NCBI GenBank assembly: GCA_021405325.1
Contig: QWII01000013.1
Coordinates: forward strand, 81,729-145,728
Length of the DNA: 64,000 nt
From: Caldilinea sp. CFX5
GTDB lineage: Bacteria; Chloroflexota; Anaerolineae; Caldilineales; Caldilineaceae
Direction of reading: 5' to 3'
Positions 18,829 to 26,555 of the stretch are shown piece by piece; position 1 is the stretch's first letter, and each line of letters begins with the position of its first letter. The position numbers and the translations under genes are program-made. Under the pieces are notes generated by a model. The model did no database searches, was not told the DNA's origin, and worked only from the letters and a program-made list of their open reading frames with translations.

Positions 18829-20232
18829 CTACGACGCAAGGAGTGGTAAAAACAACACTTTCAGGAAGACAAACAGCATCTGATAACCAACGGCCAGCAG
18901 GCTCACCTCATGCCAGTTTGGATCGTCGATATGCACGGCCAGGGCGTCGATCACTGCCGGTAGATCACGTTTGCCCTCGCGCAGCACCACGCCCACGGCG
19001 GCCAGATATTCTTGCAAGGTAGTGTGGAGAAAGCCATATTGCTCGCCGCCCCGTTCCACCAACAGCGACCGTTCACGGTGGACATCCCCCATAAATTGCT
19101 CGGCGGCAGCTTCAGGGTCGGCCAGCTTTTGCACCGGACAGAGGCCCACCAGATAAGCATCGAGCGCGCTCTTTTTGACCAGGCCAACGCCGGGGTTTAC
19201 TTCGTGCATCCAAAGCGCCAGCGGCGCCAGCAATTTGCGCGTCTCGCGCGCATTGAGATCGCGCGCCGGCGCATGATCCAAACTGCGCGCCCGTTCCCAG
19301 GTCTCCAGCAAGGTTTTGACATAGGTTTCATAGAGTTCGGCGCGCTGTTCAGGCAGGGTGATGTTGCTACGCTTCATTAGGGCCAGAATGGTGAGCAGCA
19401 GCGGGTTGGCCGCCAATTTACACACGCCGGGGTTGCGGCGGATCTCGGCCAGCAATTGGCTGCGTTCGCGTTCAGCGTTGTAGGCCGCGGTGCGGGTGGC
19501 GCCCTGGCTCATCGTTTCAATGGCGCGGGTCCATTGCTCGACAAAGCGTTCGATCTCTTCGTCGGTAAAGTCGGTCAAGCGGCACTCCACCAGCCCCGTC
19601 ACCGACCGGCGCACCTCATCATAGCCGACCAGCCGGCTGGTCAGCACAAATTTATTGCCCTGGGCGCTGTGGGCCAGAAAGAAGTTGGTGACATGATCGA
19701 CCACATTCATCCGTTGCTGCGCCTGGCGCACCTCGTCCAGCCCATCCAGGAGCAGGAGCGCCTTGCCCGTGCGCAACGCTTCATCAAGGAGGGGGCCAAG
19801 CGCCAACGCCTCCTGGTCAAAACCGCTGTCCTGATAATAATCGACCAGACATTGGCGCAACGAAAGATCGCTTTCGGCCAACCGATTGGCATAGGCCGAC
19901 AGCGGCAACAGAAAAGGAATCCGCCCCTGCAAGGCGGGCGCCGTCGCTCGCTGCAAGGCCGTGACCAGCAGCAGATAACGCAGAAAGGTGCTTTTACCGG
20001 CGCCGGGGTCGCCCAGGATGATCAAGCCGTTGTGCTGTTCCAACAGATCGAGCAACGGTTGCGCTTCGCTCAGACGCGGCCCGCCTTCACCCAGGCTCTG
20101 GTGCAGCGGGCGAACAAGCAATCGAAAAGCGCCGCCCCTAGGTGGAACATCACCCAAAGGCGGCTGACCTACCAAACTGTGACGAGTCTGGTTGGCTGTA
20201 CATGATTTTATCTCAACTTGCTGATGAGACAA
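18829..20232 (-). CDS. NACHT-type STAND NTPase, probably truncated at both ends
   Basis: 467 residues in the frame. Walker A GDPGAGKST (about 76-84), Walker B ALLLLDGLDEV (about 157-166), a TSR-type sensor (FVLTSRLVGY) and the winged-helix region up to FLHTTLQEYLAA and DDPNWHEVSLLAVGY. In full-length relatives an N-terminal effector and C-terminal repeats flank this core; here only about 70 residues precede the ATPase and the frame stops soon after the WHEV motif. The apparent TTG start lies in a terminator-like hairpin without a Shine-Dalgarno, so this is best read as a remnant of a STAND signalling or defence ATPase. Confidence 0.7.
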   Translation of the reverse strand: MSHQQVEIKSCTANQTRHSLVGQPPLGDVPPRGGAFRLLVRPLHQSLGEGGPRLSEAQPLLDLLEQHNGLIILGDPGAGKSTFLRYLLLVTALQRATAPALQGRIPFLLPLSAYANRLAESDLSLRQCLVDYYQDSGFDQEALALGPLLDEALRTGKALLLLDGLDEVRQAQQRMNVVDHVTNFFLAHSAQGNKFVLTSRLVGYDEVRRSVTGLVECRLTDFTDEEIERFVEQWTRAIETMSQGATRTAAYNAERERSQLLAEIRRNPGVCKLAANPLLLTILALMKRSNITLPEQRAELYETYVKTLLETWERARSLDHAPARDLNARETRKLLAPLALWMHEVNPGVGLVKKSALDAYLVGLCPVQKLADPEAAAEQFMGDVHRERSLLVERGGEQYGFLHTTLQEYLAAVGVVLREGKRDLPAVIDALAVHIDDPNWHEVSLLAVGYQMLFVFLKVLFLPLLAS

Positions 20233-20233
20233 A

Positions 20234-20270
20234 AGCGGCAGCTACCTTGACGTAGGCGGCTGCTTTTTTA
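20234..20270 (+). terminator. Terminator-like hairpin with T6 tract
   Basis: AAAGCGGCAGCTAC pairs imperfectly with GTAGGCGGCTGCTTT and is followed by TTTTTTATT on the plus strand. It lies between the NACHT frame and the small-protein gene at 20323. It overlaps the apparent NACHT start, which argues against that start. Confidence 0.5.
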
Positions 20271-20322
20271 TTGTGCGGACGGTGCAGGCGCGTTGGCTCA
20301 TCGGCAAAAAGGAGAGCAGAGC

Positions 20323-20454
20323 ATGGCGACGTATACAGTGGAAAAGTTGCGTTCCTTGTGGGCGCAGGGAGAAATGACCGTCGAGCAGTTGACGGAAGAA
20401 GTGGCGGCGTTAAAGAAAGCGGTCCACACCTTGCAACAGGAACGGAAGCGCTAG
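20323..20454 (+). CDS. Small protein, family member C (43 aa)
   Basis: MATYTVEKLRSLWAQGEMTV, then EQLTEEVAALKKAVHTLQQE and RKR, from ATG 20323 with a strong AAAAAGGAGAG site. The first 20 residues match the start of the proteins at 300 and 3502 (M-[AS]-T-Y-x2-[EK]-[KQ]-[VL], -[ED]-x2-[LM]-T-x-E). The body is one short amphipathic helix. Unlike the other two it has no XRE partner; it is divergent from the NACHT remnant and followed by a hairpin repeat. The good ribosome-binding site and family similarity support it despite the length. Confidence 0.65.
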   Translation: MATYTVEKLRSLWAQGEMTVEQLTEEVAALKKAVHTLQQERKR

Positions 20455-20458
20455 CACT

Positions 20459-20512
20459 GTAGTAAAGACTTTAGTCTTCCCCCGGCGCCCCGAAGACAAA
20501 AGTCTTTACTAC
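20459..20512. repeat. Intergenic hairpin overlapping the Wzy-like stop codon
   Basis: 21-bp arms (20459-20479, 20492-20512, one mismatch) with the word GTAGTAAAGACTTT, loop CCCCGGCGCCCC. The TAG stop of the 20509-21963 gene lies inside the right arm, so the element supplies the end of that gene. Confidence 0.8.
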
Positions 20513-21963
20513 GGAGATGCTTCTTTACCGGTGCGTTGAATCAACATCGTCGCCGTCGCCAGCCCCACATACAACCAGAGCAACACCGTCATGTGCGGGT
20601 AGGTCATATTAAACCAGTAATGATCAAAGATGCCGCTCACCAATGCGCCGGCAATTGCACCCGCCAACCCTAGCAGAATTGCTTCCAAGCCGGGCGGGTA
20701 GCCTTGCCGCCACGAGACCGTCACCATGCCGAAAAAGCCGATCATGATCAGCACAAAGATCGCCAGCCCCACCAACCCCATGTTGGAGGCGATGGTCAGA
20801 TAGAGCATACTGACGCCGAGATAGATGTCAATATCAGGCACGCCGGTAAAGCCGACGCCAAAGAGCGGGTAGCGACCAACCAGCGTCAAGGCATCTTTGT
20901 ACTCCCCAAAGCGCATCTGCGTCGCCAGGTCAGCGCCGGCCAGCCCTTCTTGAAAGCGGGCGACATAGTCCTGGGTTTGGGGCAACAAGAGCAGGAGCAG
21001 CAGACCGACAATCCCCAGCGGAATCAGCTTGCGATATTTTAACACAGCCAACAAGCCCAAGGATGTTGCCATGCCTACTAACGCCGAGCGACTATAGGTT
21101 AAATAGAGCGCCAGCGTCGCCGTCGCCAGCATGAGCCAGGTCAACCAGCGCGGCCAGAGGCGAACGCGGGCAAACAACTGGGGCGCCAATAGCCCGGTCA
21201 CCAGAATCATCATGCCGCCCAAGACATTGGGGTCAACCGCGGTGCCAATGGCGCGCATGGTGCCGTTGGGGTCGTCTTCGATAAAGCGCAAGGCGCCGTA
21301 GCCACCGGGGTAATCAAAACGGGCCAGCCGGTTCAAGATTTCCACTGTCACCGCCTGTGGCAGCAAGTAGAAAAGCACGGCAATCGCTGCACAGCCCCAA
21401 CCGGCCAGCGTCAACCAGCGCACCACCCAAGTCAACTCCGCTTCGCTGCGCACCGTGTTGATCGCCACAAAGAAGAGGCTGATGCCCAACAAAATCTCGG
21501 CAAAGCGGCGAATAAAAAAGCTGTTGGCGCTGCTGTGGCTCAAGCCATAGGCAAAGCTAAAAACCGCCATCAACATAAATAAGCCGACCAAGATCCCCAG
21601 TGGCGAAGCAATAAAGTCCCGCTCCAACCCAATGACCAGCTTCAAGAGCCAGACAAAAAAGAGCGCGCCCAACGCCGCATCGAGAAAGGTCGGCTTGAAG
21701 CCCAGGTCAAAGGGCAGACTGGCAAAGGGCAAGCCAAAGGTCACGCCCACCAACGCCACATAGCCCCAATGCGTATCGGCCAGAATCAGGATGCCGCCAA
21801 TCAACGCCACCGCCGCCGCCAGCGCCAGGATCGGCCCGACCACGCCCACAAAGAGGCTGATCATCAAAGTTCCGGCCAACAAAACCAGGCCGAAAATCAA
21901 CCAGCGGGTCAGGCGGTTGGATGAAAAAACGAGGGCTTGGAGCGTGTGAACAGCAGTTGTCAT
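20509..21963 (-). CDS. O-antigen ligase / Wzy-like polysaccharide membrane protein
   Basis: 484 residues with about twelve membrane segments and a large periplasmic loop between roughly residues 220 and 260. The segment [12 protein letters not shown] and the later [20 protein letters not shown] are characteristic of the Wzy_C/O-antigen ligase superfamily, which joins or polymerises lipid-linked glycans outside the membrane. Last gene of the minus-strand glycan block. Its stop codon is provided by the hairpin repeat at 20459, so the C-terminus may have been altered by that insertion. Confidence 0.85.
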   Translation of the reverse strand: MTTAVHTLQALVFSSNRLTRWLIFGLVLLAGTLMISLFVGVVGPILALAAAVALIGGILILADTHWGYVALVGVTFGLPFASLPFDLGFKPTFLDAALGALFFVWLLKLVIGLERDFIASPLGILVGLFMLMAVFSFAYGLSHSSANSFFIRRFAEILLGISLFFVAINTVRSEAELTWVVRWLTLAGWGCAAIAVLFYLLPQAVTVEILNRLARFDYPGGYGALRFIEDDPNGTMRAIGTAVDPNVLGGMMILVTGLLAPQLFARVRLWPRWLTWLMLATATLALYLTYSRSALVGMATSLGLLAVLKYRKLIPLGIVGLLLLLLLPQTQDYVARFQEGLAGADLATQMRFGEYKDALTLVGRYPLFGVGFTGVPDIDIYLGVSMLYLTIASNMGLVGLAIFVLIMIGFFGMVTVSWRQGYPPGLEAILLGLAGAIAGALVSGIFDHYWFNMTYPHMTVLLWLYVGLATATMLIQRTGKEASP

Positions 21964-21984
21964 AAGGATTTATCAGTTGCGTGT

Positions 21985-22176
21985 TTAGACCAATACCGGT
22001 TGCAAGGCTGGTGTTTGCACCAGAAATGCCACGATCTCCTGTAAGAGCTGATGTCGGCGCAGTTTGTCAATCATTGCCGGCGTCAGTTGATCAAGTAAGG
22101 CTTCCAACGTCATCGGGTGTGGGCTGTCATTCAATAACTTTTGCAAAATGGTGCGCGGAATAATCCACTTGCCCAA
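21985..22176 (-). CDS. Small hypothetical protein or remnant
   Basis: 63 codons between two glycan genes: TTG start at 22176 without Shine-Dalgarno, IPRTILQKLLNDSPHPMTLE, then LLDQLTPAMIDKLRRHQLLQ. The helical, leucine-rich composition looks coding, and it fills the gap between neighbours almost exactly. No family recognised. It may be the tail of a lost gene. Confidence 0.35.
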   Translation of the reverse strand: MGKWIIPRTILQKLLNDSPHPMTLEALLDQLTPAMIDKLRRHQLLQEIVAFLVQTPALQPVLV

Positions 22177-22185
22177 GTTCGAGGG

Positions 22186-24180
22186 TCATTCTGTTTCCTG
22201 CGCTTCAACTGTTACTGTTTTGATGACAATATGATCCACACCTGCCGTTGTCAACACCCGTGGCGCACCCGGTTGCGCCGGGTCATAGAGACCAGCAATC
22301 AACCCATAGTCACCGGTCGGCAGCGTGACCGGGAGTAGTATACCATAAAACGCCGACGTTCGCACGGTTGATTGACTTGTCGCTACCGTTAATGGTCGAT
22401 CATCTTGCGCAACCAACTGGCCGTTATCGTTCAACAATTGCACAAAGACCTTTTCTGTGCCACTCAAGGTAGCGCCGCCGACCTGCCAGCGAAGCTGTAC
22501 CGCCAACACATTCCCCGGCGTCACGGTAGTTGGCTGAGTGGCAACACCGGTTAACACCACCCCATTTTGAAACGTTACGTCAACCGGCATCAAGTTTGTC
22601 AGCGGTGCGACATAAAGCTGCACCGGCCAGACGCCAACCGGCGCTTCATAGAGCAATTGGTATTCAGTCGCCAACGCGCCGGCGGCAAGTCCGCGATCGT
22701 CCCAGTTCGGCGCAGGTTGCAGCGGCAACAGTACCCGTTCCACTTTGCCGGCTCTCATTTCTTGCACTGCCGCCCGCGCCCCGGCTTCATCCTGCGCCCC
22801 CGGCGGCAAGACGACATGAGCCACGTCGCCACGGTAATAATACCAGAGCGTTGGATCGGGAAAATTCTGGGCAATGCGCACACGCTCTGTTGGTAAACCG
22901 GCGCTCCACTGCGCCAGCGTCGCTGCCAATGTCCGCCACCCGCGCGTCTTACTATAGGCCGGATCACCATAGTGTCGCCCCAACGACAAAGCCATCCCCA
23001 TGATGATCAACAGCAAGGCAACCACCAGCGTCGCCGCCACGCCAGTACGTTTCAACGCACTTTGGCTATCAAACGCCGGTTGAAACCGGCGTTCCCCCCA
23101 CCCTGCCGCTCCCCCGTTCCAGCCAACGGCCAGCGTAACTGCCAACAACAGGTAAAAGGGCGGCGCGGCGGCCACCAGATACCGTTCGTTAAAGATCGGT
23201 CGTTGCGTCGCGCTCCACCAGGTCGCCAACAAGGGAACACCCAGATAGAAACTCAAAAGCAGCAATGCGCGCCGCCCATTCGCGCCGGCGCGCGACAAAC
23301 TCAACCCGCCCCAGCCCAATAGCACACCAGCCAGCAATGCCCACCAAAAGCGTTGCTCTACCGGCACACTCTCGCCCACGAGAAAAACGCTACCGGCCCG
23401 TTGCACCATGTCGCCCAACCTAGGTGAATCACCATTGCCGTGATAGTTGGTTAACGTCTCCTGAACACGTAGCAGCCACGGACCATAGAAAAAGGCGATT
23501 GTTGCCTGCAAGGTTACCCAGTTGAGCAAGATGCTTTGGAAGGGAGATTGCAACGAAGTCACCTGCGCGTGCTTCGTAGGGGCATGATAGTTTATGCCCC
23601 TACGAAGCAGCCGCAGGACAACAAACAGATTCTGCCCCACGAGCACAAAGACGCTGAAATAGTGGGTATGGAGCGCCAGCCAACTGACCACGGTGTAGGC
23701 AATCGCCCAGGCGCGCCGTTGCCGTTGCAACCAACCGATCATCAACCAGGTGCTGGCTGTGGTCAAGGCCAAACTCATGCTGTACATGCGGGCGTCCTGG
23801 CTGTGCCAGATGGCATAGGGACTGATCGCCAATAACAAGGTTGCCAGCAACGCTGCCCCTGCCGGCAATGCCAAGGCTTGCCCCAGTCGCCAGAGCAGCG
23901 CGACCGCCAACAAACCAAACCAGAGACTACTAAAACGCAAGGCAAATTCACTATGCCCGGCCCAGCCCAGCCACCACTGTTGCACCACATAACTGGCGAC
24001 CGGATGGGGTTCTTGCAGATCGACCGTCGCCTGCACCATCTCGGCAAAGGGGCGCAGACTGAAAAAGTAGCCGAAGACCTCATCACCGCGCAACTCCTGG
24101 TAGTCAAGCCGCCAGAGCCGTAAGCCCCAACCCAGCAGCAGGGTCACGAGCAACCACCAGCGCACAATGGTACGGCTCAT
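22186..24180 (-). CDS. GT-C (GT39/PMT-like) membrane glycosyltransferase
   Basis: 664 residues from ATG 24180, which overlaps the upstream stop by 4 bp. About ten membrane helices; the first loop has RLDYQELRGDEVFGYFFSLR and DLQEPHPVASYVV, the acidic catalytic loop of GT39/ArnT-type enzymes that use polyprenyl-phosphate sugars; a loop with SPYAIWHSQDARMYS follows. The soluble C-terminal part (about 500-664) is beta-rich. Acts at the outer face of the membrane; acceptor unknown. A 40-bp hairpin (23570) lies in frame in a loop near residues 190-203. Confidence 0.85.
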   Translation of the reverse strand: MSRTIVRWWLLVTLLLGWGLRLWRLDYQELRGDEVFGYFFSLRPFAEMVQATVDLQEPHPVASYVVQQWWLGWAGHSEFALRFSSLWFGLLAVALLWRLGQALALPAGAALLATLLLAISPYAIWHSQDARMYSMSLALTTASTWLMIGWLQRQRRAWAIAYTVVSWLALHTHYFSVFVLVGQNLFVVLRLLRRGINYHAPTKHAQVTSLQSPFQSILLNWVTLQATIAFFYGPWLLRVQETLTNYHGNGDSPRLGDMVQRAGSVFLVGESVPVEQRFWWALLAGVLLGWGGLSLSRAGANGRRALLLLSFYLGVPLLATWWSATQRPIFNERYLVAAAPPFYLLLAVTLAVGWNGGAAGWGERRFQPAFDSQSALKRTGVAATLVVALLLIIMGMALSLGRHYGDPAYSKTRGWRTLAATLAQWSAGLPTERVRIAQNFPDPTLWYYYRGDVAHVVLPPGAQDEAGARAAVQEMRAGKVERVLLPLQPAPNWDDRGLAAGALATEYQLLYEAPVGVWPVQLYVAPLTNLMPVDVTFQNGVVLTGVATQPTTVTPGNVLAVQLRWQVGGATLSGTEKVFVQLLNDNGQLVAQDDRPLTVATSQSTVRTSAFYGILLPVTLPTGDYGLIAGLYDPAQPGAPRVLTTAGVDHIVIKTVTVEAQETE
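23570..23609. repeat. Hairpin in frame inside the GT39-like gene
   Basis: Perfect 16-bp arms around the core GCTTCGTAGGGGCAT and an 8-nt spacer. Encodes the loop segment RRGINYHAPTKHAQ after a membrane helix. No duplication of flanks is evident. Confidence 0.7.
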
Positions 24181-26555
24181 GGGTGGCGACTCCGCCGGCG
24201 CGCCCAACCATGCCAGCCGGCGAGTAGCGCCAACAGCAAGAGTGTGCCGCCGCTGATCGCCAGGCCAAGCTGCACGCTCGTCGGCCAGTAGACGAGATCA
24301 AAGGTAACGACCCCAGACGGCACAAGCAGACCAACCAATGTCAAGTTCACCCGATAGGGCGTTAATGTGGCTAACTGTTGGTTGCTTGACAAGTTGGTCG
24401 GACAGGCCGCGCCCTTGCTGCCACAGGTCGCCTTGCTGACACGCCAGCCCGGCAGCCAGTTTTCGCTCAGAAGGAGCAAGCCACCGCGTTCGCTTTCAAC
24501 CGTCACATACAATTGCCCAGCCGCACGCTGTGTCACCTGAATTTTGCTTGCGCCTGTCGGCAGCGTCATCCCGGTGGCGGATGTTTCCGTTGGGATCAAC
24601 GCCACCTGCTCCAGGTCAAAGGCATGATCACCCAACAACGCTAACGCTTCTGCATCGGTGGCCGGCTGCACTTCCTGCACCAGCCAGGCCCGTGGATTGG
24701 GTTCCGCCAGTCGATGCAAATAGGTGGTGTCGGTGGCTTGGGGAAATTCGGCCAGCAGTTCACTGGATTCAAACAACTCACGCCGCCAGGTAAGGACATG
24801 GGTCACGCCGGTCAACCGCCAGAGTCGATCCAGCGGGAAGTTCTCAAAGAGCGCCGCATAACGCGCCAGCCGCAACGGGCTGCTGCCCCACACATCTTCG
24901 ATTTCCTGGCGCATTCCATAATCTTCATAGATGCGAAATTCGTTGTAAACCCGACCGTTCAAACCAGTTGGATCAACACCAGCCGCGCTGACTGCCCTGC
25001 CCAACGCTTCCATCTCCGGCGCCAGGATTGTTTTGCGGTTCGGTCCGAATTGATCGAGGTTGGTGGTAAAATTCGCCCAGAAGAGATTGGCAATGACCAA
25101 TCCAACCACCACTATCGACCGCCGCTGTCGCCAGCCCGGCAACAAGAGCAGCACCACCACACTCATTGCCAGCCCAACCGTCGTCGCCGCAATCAGCAGA
25201 TATTGTCCGTCACTGATGGCACTGTGATCCATCAACTGCCAGAACAGCCCAAAGAAATACGTTCCCCCTGCCACGAGCATGGCGTAGAACAAGGCCAACA
25301 TTCGCCGCGCCGGATAACGCAATGTGGGCAAAGCTGCCAACCCCAACCCCACCAAAACGCTCAGCGCCAACGTTACCAAAAAAGCCGCCCGCTCCTGCCC
25401 CCGAAAGAGGTTCCACCCTGGCGCGTAGTGGTAGGCCAGCGGGTAGAGAAAGCTGTTATCGCCATAGGAGAGGATGAGCGCGATAACGGCGAGCAGGCCG
25501 AAGAAAAGAGAGATTGAGAGATTGAGAGATTGAGAGATTGTTGGTTGCTGCCGCGCCAATCTCTCAATCTCTTTATCTCTCAATCTCCCGTAGCCAAACC
25601 CAATCAACGCCAACCCTACGCCCACCACGCCAATGTAGAGCGGCGAAAACTGGGTGAGGACGCCGGGGAGCAGCAATTGCCACGTATCTTGAAGCGGAAA
25701 ACCGCCGCTGACATAAGCATAATCGACATTGGCGCGGACACTGAGCCGGCTAAATTCCAGGCTGGGCAATAGTTGGGCGGCACTCAGCCCCAGCGCCAGC
25801 AGGAGGAAGAAAAGTAAGCCGGTGAGCTGGGCAAAGAAGTTCGACTTTTTCCAAAAGTCAAATTTCTTGCCTTGGGTAGCGATCAACAAAAAGAGCGCCC
25901 AGGCCGCAATCGTATAACTGATATGCAGAAAAGTTTGCGGATGACCGGCGCAAAAGGCAACCGCATAAGCGACACTGACGCCAATCCACCAGCGCCAACG
26001 TCGCGGTTCGTGCATGGCCTGCCAGAGCAGATAGAGCAACAACGGCAGCCAGATCGACGTGCGCAGCACCGCAAGTTGTAACGGCGGGTAGGCGGTGAGA
26101 TAACCGGAAAAGGCAAAGGCGCAGCCGGCGGCAAAGGCGGCCAATCGGCGATTGGTCAACGCATGAGCCAGCAGGTAGACAAAATAGCCGGCCAACGCCA
26201 CCTGCACCACCGCTTCCGCCTGCAGCCAGTAGAGCCGCTCCCCCACCGTTGTCCAGGACAAGGTCAGGAACAGCAGGAGGTTGCTGATCGGGTAGAAGAC
26301 CGCCGCTTGCGTATCGGCCAGGAAGGGATGGCCGCTGTAAGTATAGGGGTTCCAGAGGGGTAATTGCCCAGTGGTCAACGCCTGCTGTTGATACCAGCTA
26401 AAGGGCAAAAAATGATGGGTAAAATCACCATCTGGAAAGGTGCGGATGCCCAGCAACAGAGGCGCGTAGAAGAGCGCCGCCAGCAGGAAAAAGGCGAGCA
26501 AGGCCGGCCCGTGGCGGCGCACAGCCTGACGGCTTTGAGCAAGCGCCCCAATCAC
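24177..26555 (-). CDS. YfhO-like multi-pass membrane protein
   Basis: 792 residues. N-terminal helix followed by FPDGDFTHHFLPFSWYQQQA and GQLPLWNPYTYSGHPFLADT, the early-loop pattern of YfhO-family proteins (GT-C-like fold, linked to glycosylation of cell-wall polymers in Firmicutes). About twelve helices and a C-terminal soluble domain (about 540-760) with NPRAWLVQEV. Overlaps both neighbours by 4 bp (ATGA), so it is part of one operon. A word-type hairpin (25510-25587) is present in frame in a cytoplasmic loop at residues 323-348. Confidence 0.8.
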   Translation of the reverse strand: MIGALAQSRQAVRRHGPALLAFFLLAALFYAPLLLGIRTFPDGDFTHHFLPFSWYQQQALTTGQLPLWNPYTYSGHPFLADTQAAVFYPISNLLLFLTLSWTTVGERLYWLQAEAVVQVALAGYFVYLLAHALTNRRLAAFAAGCAFAFSGYLTAYPPLQLAVLRTSIWLPLLLYLLWQAMHEPRRWRWWIGVSVAYAVAFCAGHPQTFLHISYTIAAWALFLLIATQGKKFDFWKKSNFFAQLTGLLFFLLLALGLSAAQLLPSLEFSRLSVRANVDYAYVSGGFPLQDTWQLLLPGVLTQFSPLYIGVVGVGLALIGFGYGRLRDKEIERLARQQPTISQSLNLSISLFFGLLAVIALILSYGDNSFLYPLAYHYAPGWNLFRGQERAAFLVTLALSVLVGLGLAALPTLRYPARRMLALFYAMLVAGGTYFFGLFWQLMDHSAISDGQYLLIAATTVGLAMSVVVLLLLPGWRQRRSIVVVGLVIANLFWANFTTNLDQFGPNRKTILAPEMEALGRAVSAAGVDPTGLNGRVYNEFRIYEDYGMRQEIEDVWGSSPLRLARYAALFENFPLDRLWRLTGVTHVLTWRRELFESSELLAEFPQATDTTYLHRLAEPNPRAWLVQEVQPATDAEALALLGDHAFDLEQVALIPTETSATGMTLPTGASKIQVTQRAAGQLYVTVESERGGLLLLSENWLPGWRVSKATCGSKGAACPTNLSSNQQLATLTPYRVNLTLVGLLVPSGVVTFDLVYWPTSVQLGLAISGGTLLLLALLAGWHGWARRRSRHP
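25510..25587. repeat. GAGATTGA-word hairpin in frame inside the YfhO-like gene
   Basis: 31-bp arms (25510-25540, 25557-25587, two mismatches) built from the word GAGATTGA. Encodes RLRDKEIERLARQQPTISQS, then LNLSISLF, an insertion between two membrane helices. The same word makes the intergenic hairpin at 29008-29075 in the same operon. Confidence 0.8.

Noticed and set aside
19456..20205. 249-codon open frame on the plus strand
   Set aside because: Antisense to the NACHT core with Walker A and B; composition of a shadow frame.
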